Positions 55,160-63,789 of a stretch of DNA of 64,000 nucleotides are shown here, in pieces. Position 1 is the stretch's first letter, and each line of letters begins with the position of its first letter. The notes beneath the pieces are model-generated. The model searched no databases. It saw only the letters and a program-made list of their open reading frames with translations, and had not been told where the DNA came from. Location of the stretch: assembly GCA_002690045.1 (NCBI GenBank), contig NZDE01000012.1, positions 372,001 through 436,000 on the forward strand, written 5' to 3'. Made by a program: the position numbers and the translations under genes. The DNA is from Alphaproteobacteria bacterium (GTDB lineage Bacteria; Pseudomonadota; Alphaproteobacteria; Micavibrionales; Micavibrionaceae).

Positions 55160-56491
55160 TTAGTGTTTACGTGTTTTATAATAAGAAAAAGGAATGGCTG
55201 TACAGTTTACTTTTAAATCTCGCCAGACATATATGGCTAGCATAACATTCCATACGAGGATGCTTATCGCTGTCGCAATAGCCGCGCCGTTAATGCCGTA
55301 ATTTGGAATAAGAGCTGCATTCAGGCCAATATTAACTGCAGTGGAAATAGCAATACATATGCTACCGACTTTCTGTCGCCCCGTCATTATAACCACCATA
55401 CCAACAGGCCCAGCTAAAGCGTTAAAGGCTTGTGCCCAGAGCAAGAATAAGAAAGCCGTTTGCGAGGCGGAATAAGCCTCCCCATAAAGGAATACCAGTA
55501 AATAAGGAGCAAGTAGCGAGAACAAGACAACCAAAGGCAATGTCAAAACACTGATCAGCAAACTTCCTTGGTATATAAGGCGCTGCATGCCTATCAAATC
55601 TTCTTTAGCGTAATGTTCTGCAATTTTTGGCGTGATGATTGCATTCACAGCTGTTAAAACGATGACCATCAATGTTGCCGTACGTGTCGCAACCTGATAA
55701 AGCCCAGCATCTTCTGCACCCTTTATACTGCCGAGCATTAATATATCTGCATTTTGGTTTACAAGAATTAGGCCTGAAGTGACAATCAAAGGCACTACAA
55801 CTTTACCCCATTCTTTCCATTCATATTGTGCAGTTTCAAACCAAACAACGCGAGGCACATAGCAGATAAGAAATATAACCGTGACAACCAAAGCGAAGAC
55901 AGCACATATCAAGTAAATACTTAAAGCTGTTTCTACATTAAATGTTTGAGGCCCCCACATAAAAAAAACCAAGAGCATTAAACACAACAAAAAAGGGCGT
56001 AAGGCAAATTCTGGCAGCTGTGCCCATATGACGTGCTTCATACCTTTTAATACACCCATAAAAGCAAATGTAATGCCGACAATAGGAATTAACCATAGTG
56101 AGATAAGAAACCCAGCCGTAGCAAAATGACCCGCAGCCAATACTAAAGTATTTCTTAACATGTAGAGAATAATTATAAGTCCCACACCTAATAAAGTAGC
56201 ATAGGTGAACGCAGCAATTAAGGCACCTTTTAGCGCACCCCAATTTTCTTCTGCCACATAATTTGCAGCAAATCTTGTCCATAAAAGATGCGCCGCATCT
56301 TTTACAAAGATAGCTGCAATCATAACAGTGGCAATAGTTATCGAATAAAGTCCAAACCCCTCTACGCTAAGCAAACGCGTCAGTAGCACTGCTATTGCCA
56401 AAGCCATGGCTTGAGAGAAAATGCGAATAACAAATGAAGCACTGGACTTGATAAAAAACTCTTTATCGATTTTTTTTAACTGAGAAAACAT
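55160..56491 (-). CDS. Oligosaccharide flippase (Wzx/MATE-like)
   Basis: A 443-residue protein with about 12 to 14 membrane segments. The start (IKSSASFVIRIFSQAMALAIAVLLTRLLSVEGFGLYS) is the polysaccharide-export flippase signature, with further segments (NQNADILMLGSIKGAEDAGLYQVATR, GEAYSASQTAFLFLLW, NYGINGAAIATAIS) in typical positions. It would move lipid-linked glycan across the inner membrane. It is upstream of the sulfotransferase gene with an 18-bp gap. No wzy or further glycosyltransferase genes are adjacent, so the glycan is unknown. Confidence 0.85.
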   Translation of the reverse strand: MFSQLKKIDKEFFIKSSASFVIRIFSQAMALAIAVLLTRLLSVEGFGLYSITIATVMIAAIFVKDAAHLLWTRFAANYVAEENWGALKGALIAAFTYATLLGVGLIIILYMLRNTLVLAAGHFATAGFLISLWLIPIVGITFAFMGVLKGMKHVIWAQLPEFALRPFLLCLMLLVFFMWGPQTFNVETALSIYLICAVFALVVTVIFLICYVPRVVWFETAQYEWKEWGKVVVPLIVTSGLILVNQNADILMLGSIKGAEDAGLYQVATRTATLMVIVLTAVNAIITPKIAEHYAKEDLIGMQRLIYQGSLLISVLTLPLVVLFSLLAPYLLVFLYGEAYSASQTAFLFLLWAQAFNALAGPVGMVVIMTGRQKVGSICIAISTAVNIGLNAALIPNYGINGAAIATAISILVWNVMLAIYVWRDLKVNCTAIPFSYYKTRKH

Positions 56492-56690
56492 TATAAAAGC
56501 AAATAATCGCTAATGAAGGCCCTTAGATATTTCGATATAATACAATAGATTTAAGCGTCTAACAAAGCTTAATTATACATGTTACGCAGAAGGCGCGTGA
56601 TCTCATGATAATCTTTAAACTTAAGAGGGTATTTTGGGATTAGGGCACGCCTAAATACGCGCCCTAAACCCCCAATAATAACTAATCTTC

Positions 56691-59600
56691 CTACAGCCGA
56701 CTAACGCCCTGCCGATCAAGATAATTTTGAGATGGTTTTTTACCGAACATCCAAAACACAAGCGGCGTAACAATCAAGTTTAGCAAAGTTGAGCTAAACA
56801 AGCCTGAGAAAATCACAACGGCCACAGGGCTTAGGATTTCCTTACCCGATTCACCAGCAGCCATCACCAATGGCGTTAAAGCTAGAAGCGCCGTTAGTGC
56901 CGTCATAATGACAGGGACTAAACGTTCCTGCGTGCCGCGTTTCAGCATATTCAAATCAAAGCTTTCACCTTCATATTTCATTAAATGAAGATAATGGCTG
57001 ATCATCATAATGCCGTTACGCGAGGCAATGCCCGTTAAGGCAATAAAGCCAACCATGGTCGCGATTGAGAAAACACCGCCGGTGACATACACACCAACAA
57101 CTGCGCCAATGAAAGATAGCGGTATGGCGAGCATGACCTGCAGACTTAAACTGACCGATTTGAAATGCATGTAAAGCGCAAGGAACATGCCGAGCAGTGA
57201 GAAAACACTCAAAATCAGGATATTACGCTGCGCATTGGCTTGGCTTTCAAATTGCCCGCCATAGCTAAGGTAATAGCCTGTCGGTAAGTCTAGCTCCGCA
57301 TCAAGGATTTTTTGAATATCCTTAACCACGCTGACGACATCGCGGCCTTGGGTATTGGCCTGCACCACCATACGGCGATTAACACCTTCGCGGTTAATTA
57401 GGTTCGGGCCTTTGGCTTCTTCAATATCGGCGAATAAGCCAAGCGGCACGACATTGCCGCGCAAAGTATCAAACGGAATGCGCGCGATGGACTCTTTATC
57501 CTGACGTGCATCATCGTTTAAACGCAGAATAACATCATAAAGGCGGTTCCCATCAATAATGCTGGTAATGGTCTGCCCTTGTAAGGCTAGTTCTGCATGT
57601 TCTGCTGCTTCACCGATCATTACGCCATGTTGGCGCGCTTTATCACGGTCAAAATTGATATGGACTTGCGGGATGAGTAATTGCTGCTCCATTTGCAGGT
57701 CAGCAATGCCCTCAACATCCTTAATCAAATTTTGCAGTTCCGCGGCTTTTTGACGCAATATATTGAGGTCATCACCAAAGATTTTAATGGCAATCTGCGC
57801 CCGTATGCCTGAAGTAATGAAGTCAATACGGTGGGATATGGGCTGCCCGATATTAATGATAACGCCGGGGATAGAGCCCAGTTTTTCACGGATATCGGCG
57901 ACAATATTTTCCTTATGCCGTGCGGACGGTTTTAAGGTCACTTCCAATTCGGTGGTGTTAACGCCTAAAGCATGTTCGTCTTCCTCAGCGCGTCCTGTAC
58001 GTCGCCCTGTATGCGCGACTTCAGGGATTTCATGCATGAGGTTTTCCGCCAATATGCCCATGCGGTTTGATTCCGCAAGCGACGTTCCAGGCGGCAGCGT
58101 GACATTGATTGTGAAGCTGCCTTCGTTAAATTCAGGCAAAAACTCACGTCCAAAGGTTGGCACGACCAATAGCGCCGCGACAAAGATCATCCCGACTAAA
58201 CCCAATACGGCTTTAGGCCGCGGCAAAGCAAAGTCGAGCAGTTTGCCATGAATGGCTTTGATGCCGCGGACAAGCCAGCCATCTTTTTCATGCGCCATAC
58301 GCTTCATATTCGGCAGGAGATATGAGCATAAAGCTGGTGTCACTGTTAACGACACCAATAGAGACGCGGCGATTGAGGTAATATAGGCCACGCCAAGCGG
58401 AATAAAGACTTTGCCTTCTAAGCCACTCATTGAGAAAAGCGGCAAGAACACTAAGACGACGATTAAAGAGGCAAAGACAATCGAATTACGGATTTCTTTT
58501 GAGGCTTCAAACACAACGCGCAAAGTTGCTTTTGGTTTTTGCGCATTTTTGTTTTGACGCAAACGCCTAAAGACATTTTCGACATCGACAATTGCATCAT
58601 CAACCAGTTCACCAATCGCGACCGCTAAGCCGCCAAGAGTCATGGTGTTTATGCTCATCCCAAGCCATTTGAAAATGATAAAAGTCACAACAAAAGACAG
58701 CGGGATCGCCACCAAGGTAATGGCCGTTGTTCTGAAATTCAGAAGGAATAAGAACAAAATAATAGCCACCAGAATAGAACCATCACGCAAAGCTTCGATG
58801 ATGTTATGGATCGCATTTTCAATGAAATCCGCCTGTTTAAATATTTCAGGGTTAAGCATCACGCCTTTGGGCAAAGTTTTTTCGATCGCCAAAAGCTCTT
58901 GTTCAATGCGCCTGGTTAGGTTGATTGTATCCGTATTGGGCTGTTTAGATATCGCCAATAAAACACCCGCTTTACCGTTAATCGATGCATCCCCACGCTT
59001 CGCAATAGGCCCCGCCATTTCAACACCAGCAATATCGGCGAGTGTTAAAGCCGGTTTATCTGATGAAACCTCTTTAGCGATCACCGTTTTTTCAAGGTCA
59101 TCTAACGACCGTATCCGCCCTATATTCCGAATGGAATGTTCTTTATAGGGTTCTAACAGAAACCCGCCTGTGGTGTTCACATTGGCGTTTTCTAGGGCGC
59201 TTCGCACTTGGTGGAGGCTTATGCCGTGATTGAGCATTTTTTGCGGATCGACCATGACATGGTATTGTTTCACATCGCCGCCAATAGCCGTTATTTTGGA
59301 TACACCATTAATGCCGAGCAAACGCTGTTTCACATCCCATTCGGCAATGGTGCGCAAATCAAGCGATGAAACGTCATCATTTTCTGATGTTATCCCAATG
59401 AACATAATCTCACCCATAATAGATGACACTGGGCCCATAATGGAATGAACGTCTTTCGGTAACGTTCCGCTGATTTGGATAAGCTTTTCCGTGACAATTT
59501 GACGCGCGAGATAAATATCCATATCCCAGTCAAATTCGACATAGACAATTGAAAACCCTGTTGAAGATGATGAACGCACCCGCACCACACCGCTTGCGCC

Positions 59601-59822
59601 ATTTACGGCAGCTTCGATTGGAAAGGTGACAAGGGTTTCAACTTCTTCGGGCGCTAAACCTTCGGCCTCACTAATGATCGTGACAGTCGGGCGGTTCAGG
59701 TCTGGAAAGACATCAACAGGCAGTGACCGCAAGGTTTGAAAACCATAAACCAGCATTAAGGCCGCAAGTGCCACGACCAGTAAACGATAATTCAGGGCAA
59801 AACGAATTATATTATCAAACAT
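56691..59822 (-). CDS. Heavy-metal RND efflux permease (CusA/CzcA family)
   Basis: A 1043-residue RND pump of the heavy-metal (HME) type with 12 membrane helices. Start MFDNIIRFALNYRLLVVALAAL, metal-type LPVDVFPDLNRPTVTIISEAEGLAPEEVE, proton-relay region VAIGELVDDAIVDVENVFRR near 400, and the second-half GFIALTGIASRNGIMMISHY motif. The DD pair is intact. The metal (Cu, Ag, Zn, Co or Cd) cannot be read from sequence with confidence. AGAGGGA lies before the ATG. It follows the adaptor gene after 14 bp; no outer membrane factor is in this cluster, so the TolC-like protein at 35.8 kb or another may serve. Confidence 0.92.
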   Translation of the reverse strand: MFDNIIRFALNYRLLVVALAALMLVYGFQTLRSLPVDVFPDLNRPTVTIISEAEGLAPEEVETLVTFPIEAAVNGASGVVRVRSSSSTGFSIVYVEFDWDMDIYLARQIVTEKLIQISGTLPKDVHSIMGPVSSIMGEIMFIGITSENDDVSSLDLRTIAEWDVKQRLLGINGVSKITAIGGDVKQYHVMVDPQKMLNHGISLHQVRSALENANVNTTGGFLLEPYKEHSIRNIGRIRSLDDLEKTVIAKEVSSDKPALTLADIAGVEMAGPIAKRGDASINGKAGVLLAISKQPNTDTINLTRRIEQELLAIEKTLPKGVMLNPEIFKQADFIENAIHNIIEALRDGSILVAIILFLFLLNFRTTAITLVAIPLSFVVTFIIFKWLGMSINTMTLGGLAVAIGELVDDAIVDVENVFRRLRQNKNAQKPKATLRVVFEASKEIRNSIVFASLIVVLVFLPLFSMSGLEGKVFIPLGVAYITSIAASLLVSLTVTPALCSYLLPNMKRMAHEKDGWLVRGIKAIHGKLLDFALPRPKAVLGLVGMIFVAALLVVPTFGREFLPEFNEGSFTINVTLPPGTSLAESNRMGILAENLMHEIPEVAHTGRRTGRAEEDEHALGVNTTELEVTLKPSARHKENIVADIREKLGSIPGVIINIGQPISHRIDFITSGIRAQIAIKIFGDDLNILRQKAAELQNLIKDVEGIADLQMEQQLLIPQVHINFDRDKARQHGVMIGEAAEHAELALQGQTITSIIDGNRLYDVILRLNDDARQDKESIARIPFDTLRGNVVPLGLFADIEEAKGPNLINREGVNRRMVVQANTQGRDVVSVVKDIQKILDAELDLPTGYYLSYGGQFESQANAQRNILILSVFSLLGMFLALYMHFKSVSLSLQVMLAIPLSFIGAVVGVYVTGGVFSIATMVGFIALTGIASRNGIMMISHYLHLMKYEGESFDLNMLKRGTQERLVPVIMTALTALLALTPLVMAAGESGKEILSPVAVVIFSGLFSSTLLNLIVTPLVFWMFGKKPSQNYLDRQGVSRL

Positions 59823-59836
59823 AGTTTTTTCCCTCT

Positions 59837-60847
59837 TTACTGTTCATCATCATGATGATCATCTTCATCAACATGGTCATGGTCATGGTCATGGTCATGG
59901 TCATGGTCGTCATGCGTATGAACGCCGCCAATTGCAATATATTGCAGCTGATAATTACCATTCACCACCACATCTTCGCCCGCAACAAGACCAGATGTAA
60001 TTTCAACATGGTGTAAGCATTTTTCACCTAAAGTTACATCACGTTTTTCAACATCATACCCCTTCATCACATAGACAAAATGTGCGCCTATTTCGCCAAG
60101 AACAGCGCGCTTTGGTACAGCCAAAACAGGCGCGTCATTACCGGTAAAAATCTCCATAGTGCCCTGTAAGCCTGGTTGAATATCACCGTCTGGCGTATCA
60201 ATAATGGCATAGAGTGAGAATGTACGGCTTGTCGGATCAATCACGCGATTAATGCGTTGAATTTTTCCGTCTATATGACGCTCTGGCATAATGTCGAGAT
60301 GTATTTCAGTGCGTTGCCCGACAGCGATTTTCGTGATGTCTGGCGTTTCATAGGCGACGCCGCGAACCAACATTTGCGACGGGTCGCCAATATGCATGAT
60401 GTCATCCCCTGAAGGAACAACACTGCCTTCAACAGCAAATATCTGTAAGACAATCCCGCTTTTACTGGCTTTAAGGGATAAAGTTTTATCATCCGTCCCG
60501 ACCGAATTAACGGGGATTATTTCAACAACATCTTGCCCTGCGGTGACGCTTTCACCAATTTGCACCAATATACGGGCAATTTTTCCTTCAAAATGCGGTG
60601 AAATACTTTCCGTTTTTTCAGGCAATAATTCCGTGAAAGCCAACACATCGACCGCGTTCTGCATCGACAAAAGCTGTGCTTTATGGGTTTTGATGTCTAG
60701 GTTCGTTATTTGTTGTTCGGTTAATTCAAAGGCGTCTGCAGGCCCAGCGCCCCCTGCAAAAGCAGATTCGCCATGGTCATGACCCGGCCCTGCATAAGCG
60801 GGCATCGCAAGCATTAAGCATGCAAAAATATATAATAGAGTTTTCAT
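59837..60847 (-). CDS. RND periplasmic adaptor with His-Asp-rich tail
   Basis: About 336 residues. A signal peptide (KTLLYIFACLMLAMPAYA) is followed by GPGHDHGESA, a first His-rich patch. The adaptor core has a lipoyl-like domain (HFEGKIARILVQIGESVTAGQDVVE), a beta-barrel (RINRVIDPTSRTFSLYAI) and a membrane-proximal domain (GLVAGEDVVVNGNYQLQY). The C-terminus is a run of His-Asp dipeptides and ends DHHDDEQ, a likely metal-binding tail. It works with the CusA/CzcA-type permease immediately downstream. The coiled-coil hairpin is short or missing, as in CusB-like adaptors with short hairpins. Confidence 0.88.
   Translation of the reverse strand: MKTLLYIFACLMLAMPAYAGPGHDHGESAFAGGAGPADAFELTEQQITNLDIKTHKAQLLSMQNAVDVLAFTELLPEKTESISPHFEGKIARILVQIGESVTAGQDVVEIIPVNSVGTDDKTLSLKASKSGIVLQIFAVEGSVVPSGDDIMHIGDPSQMLVRGVAYETPDITKIAVGQRTEIHLDIMPERHIDGKIQRINRVIDPTSRTFSLYAIIDTPDGDIQPGLQGTMEIFTGNDAPVLAVPKRAVLGEIGAHFVYVMKGYDVEKRDVTLGEKCLHHVEITSGLVAGEDVVVNGNYQLQYIAIGGVHTHDDHDHDHDHDHDHVDEDDHHDDEQ
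59872..59907. repeat. Six perfect copies of CATGGT in the adaptor tail
   Basis: CATGGT is repeated six times without error, coding (minus strand) for alternating Asp-His in the metal-binding tail of the adaptor. Such a 6-bp tandem array can change copy number by slipped pairing without breaking the frame. Confidence 0.9.
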
Positions 60848-60936
60848 TTGATAATCCATCTTTAGAAATGTTCATGATATTCATCGCGCCGACATGGCGC
60901 CTATTCAAAGTTGCGGACGGAATCGTCCTATGAACA

Positions 60937-61328
60937 TTAAAGACGGGGTGGGCGGCGCAGGGCGCTTAAATCCGCAGATTTATACGAAGCTGGCAGCGCA
61001 AGGCTATTCACATGTTTAGATGGGACAAAGCTCATTTCGTCGAGCTGAATAACCGTCATCACATGGACATGCGCGCAGCAGCAGTCATCGCAGCTGCCTT
61101 GGCTTTGCTGAACATCACATAGCTCAGATGCTAAATCTTGACTATGGTCATGTTCCGTTTGATGATGATTGCATTCAATGTCAGCAACCGCAGAAAAGGC
61201 TGAATTACCAACACCCGCAGCAACAAACGCATAAATATTAAGTATTACAACAAAGGTTAAAGTAAAGCTTAATCGCTTTCGTAAAAATTATTATGCAGCT
61301 TGGCAAAAATAGCAAGCGTATAAATCAC
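60937..61328 (-). pseudogene. Frameshifted His/Cys-rich secreted protein upstream of metal RND operon
   Basis: On the minus strand an open frame of 116 codons (61287 to 60937) has no ATG, GTG or TTG within its first 75 codons. It reads RKRLSFTLTFVVILNIYAF (a basic-hydrophobic signal-peptide start), then a His/Asp/Cys-rich part (CNHHQTEHDHSQD, SCDDCCCAHVHVM) and a Pro/Arg end (LRRPPRL). A GTG at 61328 with GGGGGTA before it begins a short peptide in another frame. Adding one base to the T5 run at 61283-61287 would join the two into a 130-residue secreted protein. It is thus either a true pseudogene, a sequencing or assembly error, or a frameshifted gene. It precedes the metal efflux adaptor and resembles small periplasmic metal-binding proteins. 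Confidence 0.6.
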
Positions 61329-61344
61329 TACCCCCGTCAATTCA

Positions 61345-62817
61345 TTACTGCATAGATGGCGCAGGTAAGGTTGAATTTTTCAGCGCCTTATCAATCGCAT
61401 CATAAATACGAATTTGTTCAAATAGGAACATGCGGTCACGGTCAGGGTTGGATGGGTCGGTCACTTTTTTGCCCGCCAAATCCTTCTTCACCTTATCAGA
61501 TTGCTGCGTCAAGAACCCACGCAATGCGTCAAGGTCTTCACGCGCGACATAACCCGTGAATAGTTTTGCAAGCTTGGTTAATGGCTCTTCTTCAATTAGG
61601 CCATAATCCGTGAAGTGTTCGCCCTTGATCGAGATAATCTTCTGGCCATAGTGAGTCACGTTACAAAATGGGTTTTGCGTATCAAGCTCTGCTTTGAATT
61701 TAAGCTTATTATGCTTGTTCTGTTTCTCTGCAAAGCCGCTAATATTGTTAAACGCCACAGATAAAGCCTCACAATAAAAGGCTGGCTTCCCTTCATTTGG
61801 GTCTTTTTTGAACGCCTCCTCAAAAACCTTTTGCATTTCATCATCGAATTCAGGCTTTTCCTTCTTCGGCTTGGGTTTCTGCTCTGGTTCAGCCTTCTTT
61901 TCTGGCTCAGCTGGTTTCGGTTCTGGCTTCTTCTTTTCTGGTTCAGCCTTCTTCTCTGGCTCAGCTTGTGGCGGCGTTCCTGGTTGTACTTCTTTCTCAG
62001 GCTCTTGCTTTGGTTCGGCTTTCTTCTCAGGTTCTGGCGCTGGCGCTTCCGGCTCCGCCTTCTTCTCTGGCTCAGCTTTTTTCTCAGTCTCTTTCTCTGA
62101 CTCTTTCTCTGGCATTTTAAATGGCGCAGGGCATGCGTCAGGTAAGTCTTTTGTACGGCCAATGGTTTCACGCATTTCACGCGCTTTAGGAAAACGCGTT
62201 TCAACTATTTCAAGCAGCAACGCATCATTTTCATGGGAATCACAACCCGCTTTTTCAAAATACCAATGCGAGCGATGTGGGCGTTCCGGCATCAAATAGC
62301 GGCGCGCGTAATCCTCCAAAATACTTGCTTGCTTTTCGCTACAGAAATCCATGAATTTATCGCCTTCTTTAAGGTCATAGCCATGCCCGAAATTACAGTG
62401 ACCTTTAGGTGTATACTGATCACCTGTTTGGAACTGCCAAATATGGACAAGTTCATGCATATGTGAACCAAAGCGAAGCGGTTCACCATCCACCCCATAA
62501 TCGAGGGATAAATATGGGTGCCCGTAATAGGCAATTTGGTAGCCATTAAACGTTTGTGCAACTACGCTTCCACCAGGAAAACTTTTGTTTGGACCTGCGT
62601 GATATTCAAGTATATTTGGGTTTATTTCATCACCAAAAATACCTGCATAATATAGTTCTGCCTGCGTCAATGCGCGCGGATTCGATTCTTTCGGCGGGAC
62701 TTTTGGCAGGCCCACAGCATAAGCCGTGCATGTTGACGCCGCGAACAAACCTGCAATCACAGCCTTGGTGAAGGCGGTGGTCATAGATTTTTTATTTTGT
62801 GTTTTATTATTTGTCAT
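61345..62817 (-). CDS. Secreted HExxH-motif protein with Pro-Glu-Lys-rich linker
   Basis: 490 residues. An N-terminal signal (TTAFTKAVIAGLFAASTCTAYA) precedes a domain of about 210 residues with HMHELVHIWQFQTG near 118-131, a zinc-metallopeptidase-type HExxH motif in a context common in DUF4157-like proteins, and FCSEKQASILEDYARRY further on, where a Glu could be a third ligand. Residues about 235-325 are a low-complexity PEKKAEPE repeat. The C-terminal part (about 330-490) is helical and charged with no known family. It is probably a secreted or periplasmic enzyme or tether. The following gene on the same strand is 9 bp upstream, and the two are likely co-transcribed. Confidence 0.7.
   Translation of the reverse strand: MTNNKTQNKKSMTTAFTKAVIAGLFAASTCTAYAVGLPKVPPKESNPRALTQAELYYAGIFGDEINPNILEYHAGPNKSFPGGSVVAQTFNGYQIAYYGHPYLSLDYGVDGEPLRFGSHMHELVHIWQFQTGDQYTPKGHCNFGHGYDLKEGDKFMDFCSEKQASILEDYARRYLMPERPHRSHWYFEKAGCDSHENDALLLEIVETRFPKAREMRETIGRTKDLPDACPAPFKMPEKESEKETEKKAEPEKKAEPEAPAPEPEKKAEPKQEPEKEVQPGTPPQAEPEKKAEPEKKKPEPKPAEPEKKAEPEQKPKPKKEKPEFDDEMQKVFEEAFKKDPNEGKPAFYCEALSVAFNNISGFAEKQNKHNKLKFKAELDTQNPFCNVTHYGQKIISIKGEHFTDYGLIEEEPLTKLAKLFTGYVAREDLDALRGFLTQQSDKVKKDLAGKKVTDPSNPDRDRMFLFEQIRIYDAIDKALKNSTLPAPSMQ
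61850..62110 (-). repeat. Pro-Glu-Lys coding repeat
   Basis: About 260 bp coding for imperfect copies of EPEKKAEP/PEKKAEPE on the minus strand. On the plus strand the run reads as Phe/Ser/Gly-rich and is not a gene. The periodic segment (12-15 bp unit) forms an extended charged linker. Confidence 0.8.
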
Positions 62818-62826
62818 GATCCCCTC

Positions 62827-63771
62827 CTATGCGCTTGGTGGTTTTAGTTCGCTTTGTGGAAAATATCTTTCCCAGCCCCAATCCGCAGGGTTTTCACCTT
62901 TTTTGCTGGTCCCTTCACCACTATGTTTAAATGGCGCTCTCGGTGATGAATATTCATATTCCTTACCATCACTACCCTTAACCTTGCCTTCACTTGAAGG
63001 TTCATAAGGCGCTTGTGGCGTTTGCCCTGGGACAAAAGGCGGGTTCTGCGCGGGCGGCTGTGTTTGCCCTTGGCCTTGCTCTGCCGCTGGTTGTTGCGGC
63101 TGCGCCGGTGTCGTGCCTTGTTCATGTACAGGCGGTGGTGGCGCGGGCGGTACAAATAACGCATCAAAATTTTGTGCTACTTTAAACAGCATCCATAAAA
63201 CAAAAGCTGTGCCGCCGATAATGAGCGCTTTTTTGGAATATGATTTTGTCGTATCAACACGGCGCGCTGCACGTAAGTTGTAATCACGCTGCAAACGTCT
63301 TTTCCCGCGGCGCTCTAATTCATCAGCCTGCGCGGCTCTTTTTTCGTCTATAATTTTCTGGTTATGTTCATCCTCGGCTAATTTATCAGCCAGTATTTTT
63401 GCGCGCTGACGCCGTTCTTCAGCTGCTTCTGCTTCTTTCATGGCAAGCGCTGTTTCTTGTTGGCTTAATGCAAAATTTTCATTTCGGGCAATAACCGACA
63501 ACTCACGCTGCTGATTGTTTTTCTTACGCGCACGTTCTGATTCAGCCATTTTAATGGCATCCATTTCATCCTGAACAGCCGCCATTTCGGTTTTATACGC
63601 ATTTTGTGCAACTAAATCTTGTTTTTTATGTTGCGCCTCTACGATAGCTTGCTGCTGTTCACGGCGTTTTTCACGGCGCTGCTGTGCTTCAGATTTTACT
63701 GGTACCGCGCATCCGTCCCAATCCGCTGAAACTGGCTTTGCTACTTTATCCCATTCACTCATATCACTCAC
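62827..63771 (-). CDS. Coiled-coil membrane protein with Pro/Gln-rich region, unknown function
   Basis: 314 residues. Residues 25-165 are a long predicted coiled coil rich in Glu, Gln, Ala, Lys and Arg (SEAQQRREKRREQQQA, LADKLAEDEHNQK). A single membrane helix follows (KKALIIGGTAFVLWMLFKVAQ, about 180-200), then a disordered Pro/Gln-rich stretch (PPAPPPPVHEQG, QPQQPAAEQ) and a short tail with WGWERYFP. The layout, a cytoplasmic coiled coil plus one helix plus an outer flexible linker, recalls scaffold or envelope-spanning proteins. No family is recognised. It lies between the HExxH protein gene and another gene in the same direction. Confidence 0.7.
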   Translation of the reverse strand: MSDMSEWDKVAKPVSADWDGCAVPVKSEAQQRREKRREQQQAIVEAQHKKQDLVAQNAYKTEMAAVQDEMDAIKMAESERARKKNNQQRELSVIARNENFALSQQETALAMKEAEAAEERRQRAKILADKLAEDEHNQKIIDEKRAAQADELERRGKRRLQRDYNLRAARRVDTTKSYSKKALIIGGTAFVLWMLFKVAQNFDALFVPPAPPPPVHEQGTTPAQPQQPAAEQGQGQTQPPAQNPPFVPGQTPQAPYEPSSEGKVKGSDGKEYEYSSPRAPFKHSGEGTSKKGENPADWGWERYFPQSELKPPSA

Positions 63772-63789
63772 CTCCTACACCACACGCAC

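Noticed and set aside
56640-56667. Inverted repeat TTAGGGC/GCCCTAA after the heavy-metal permease
   Set aside because: The stem is only 7 bp with a 14-nt loop and has no T run on the minus strand, so it is not a convincing terminator.
61808-62299. Plus-strand frame rich in Phe, Ser and Gly
   Set aside because: It is the antisense of the Pro-Glu-Lys repeat and shows no start signal or family resemblance.
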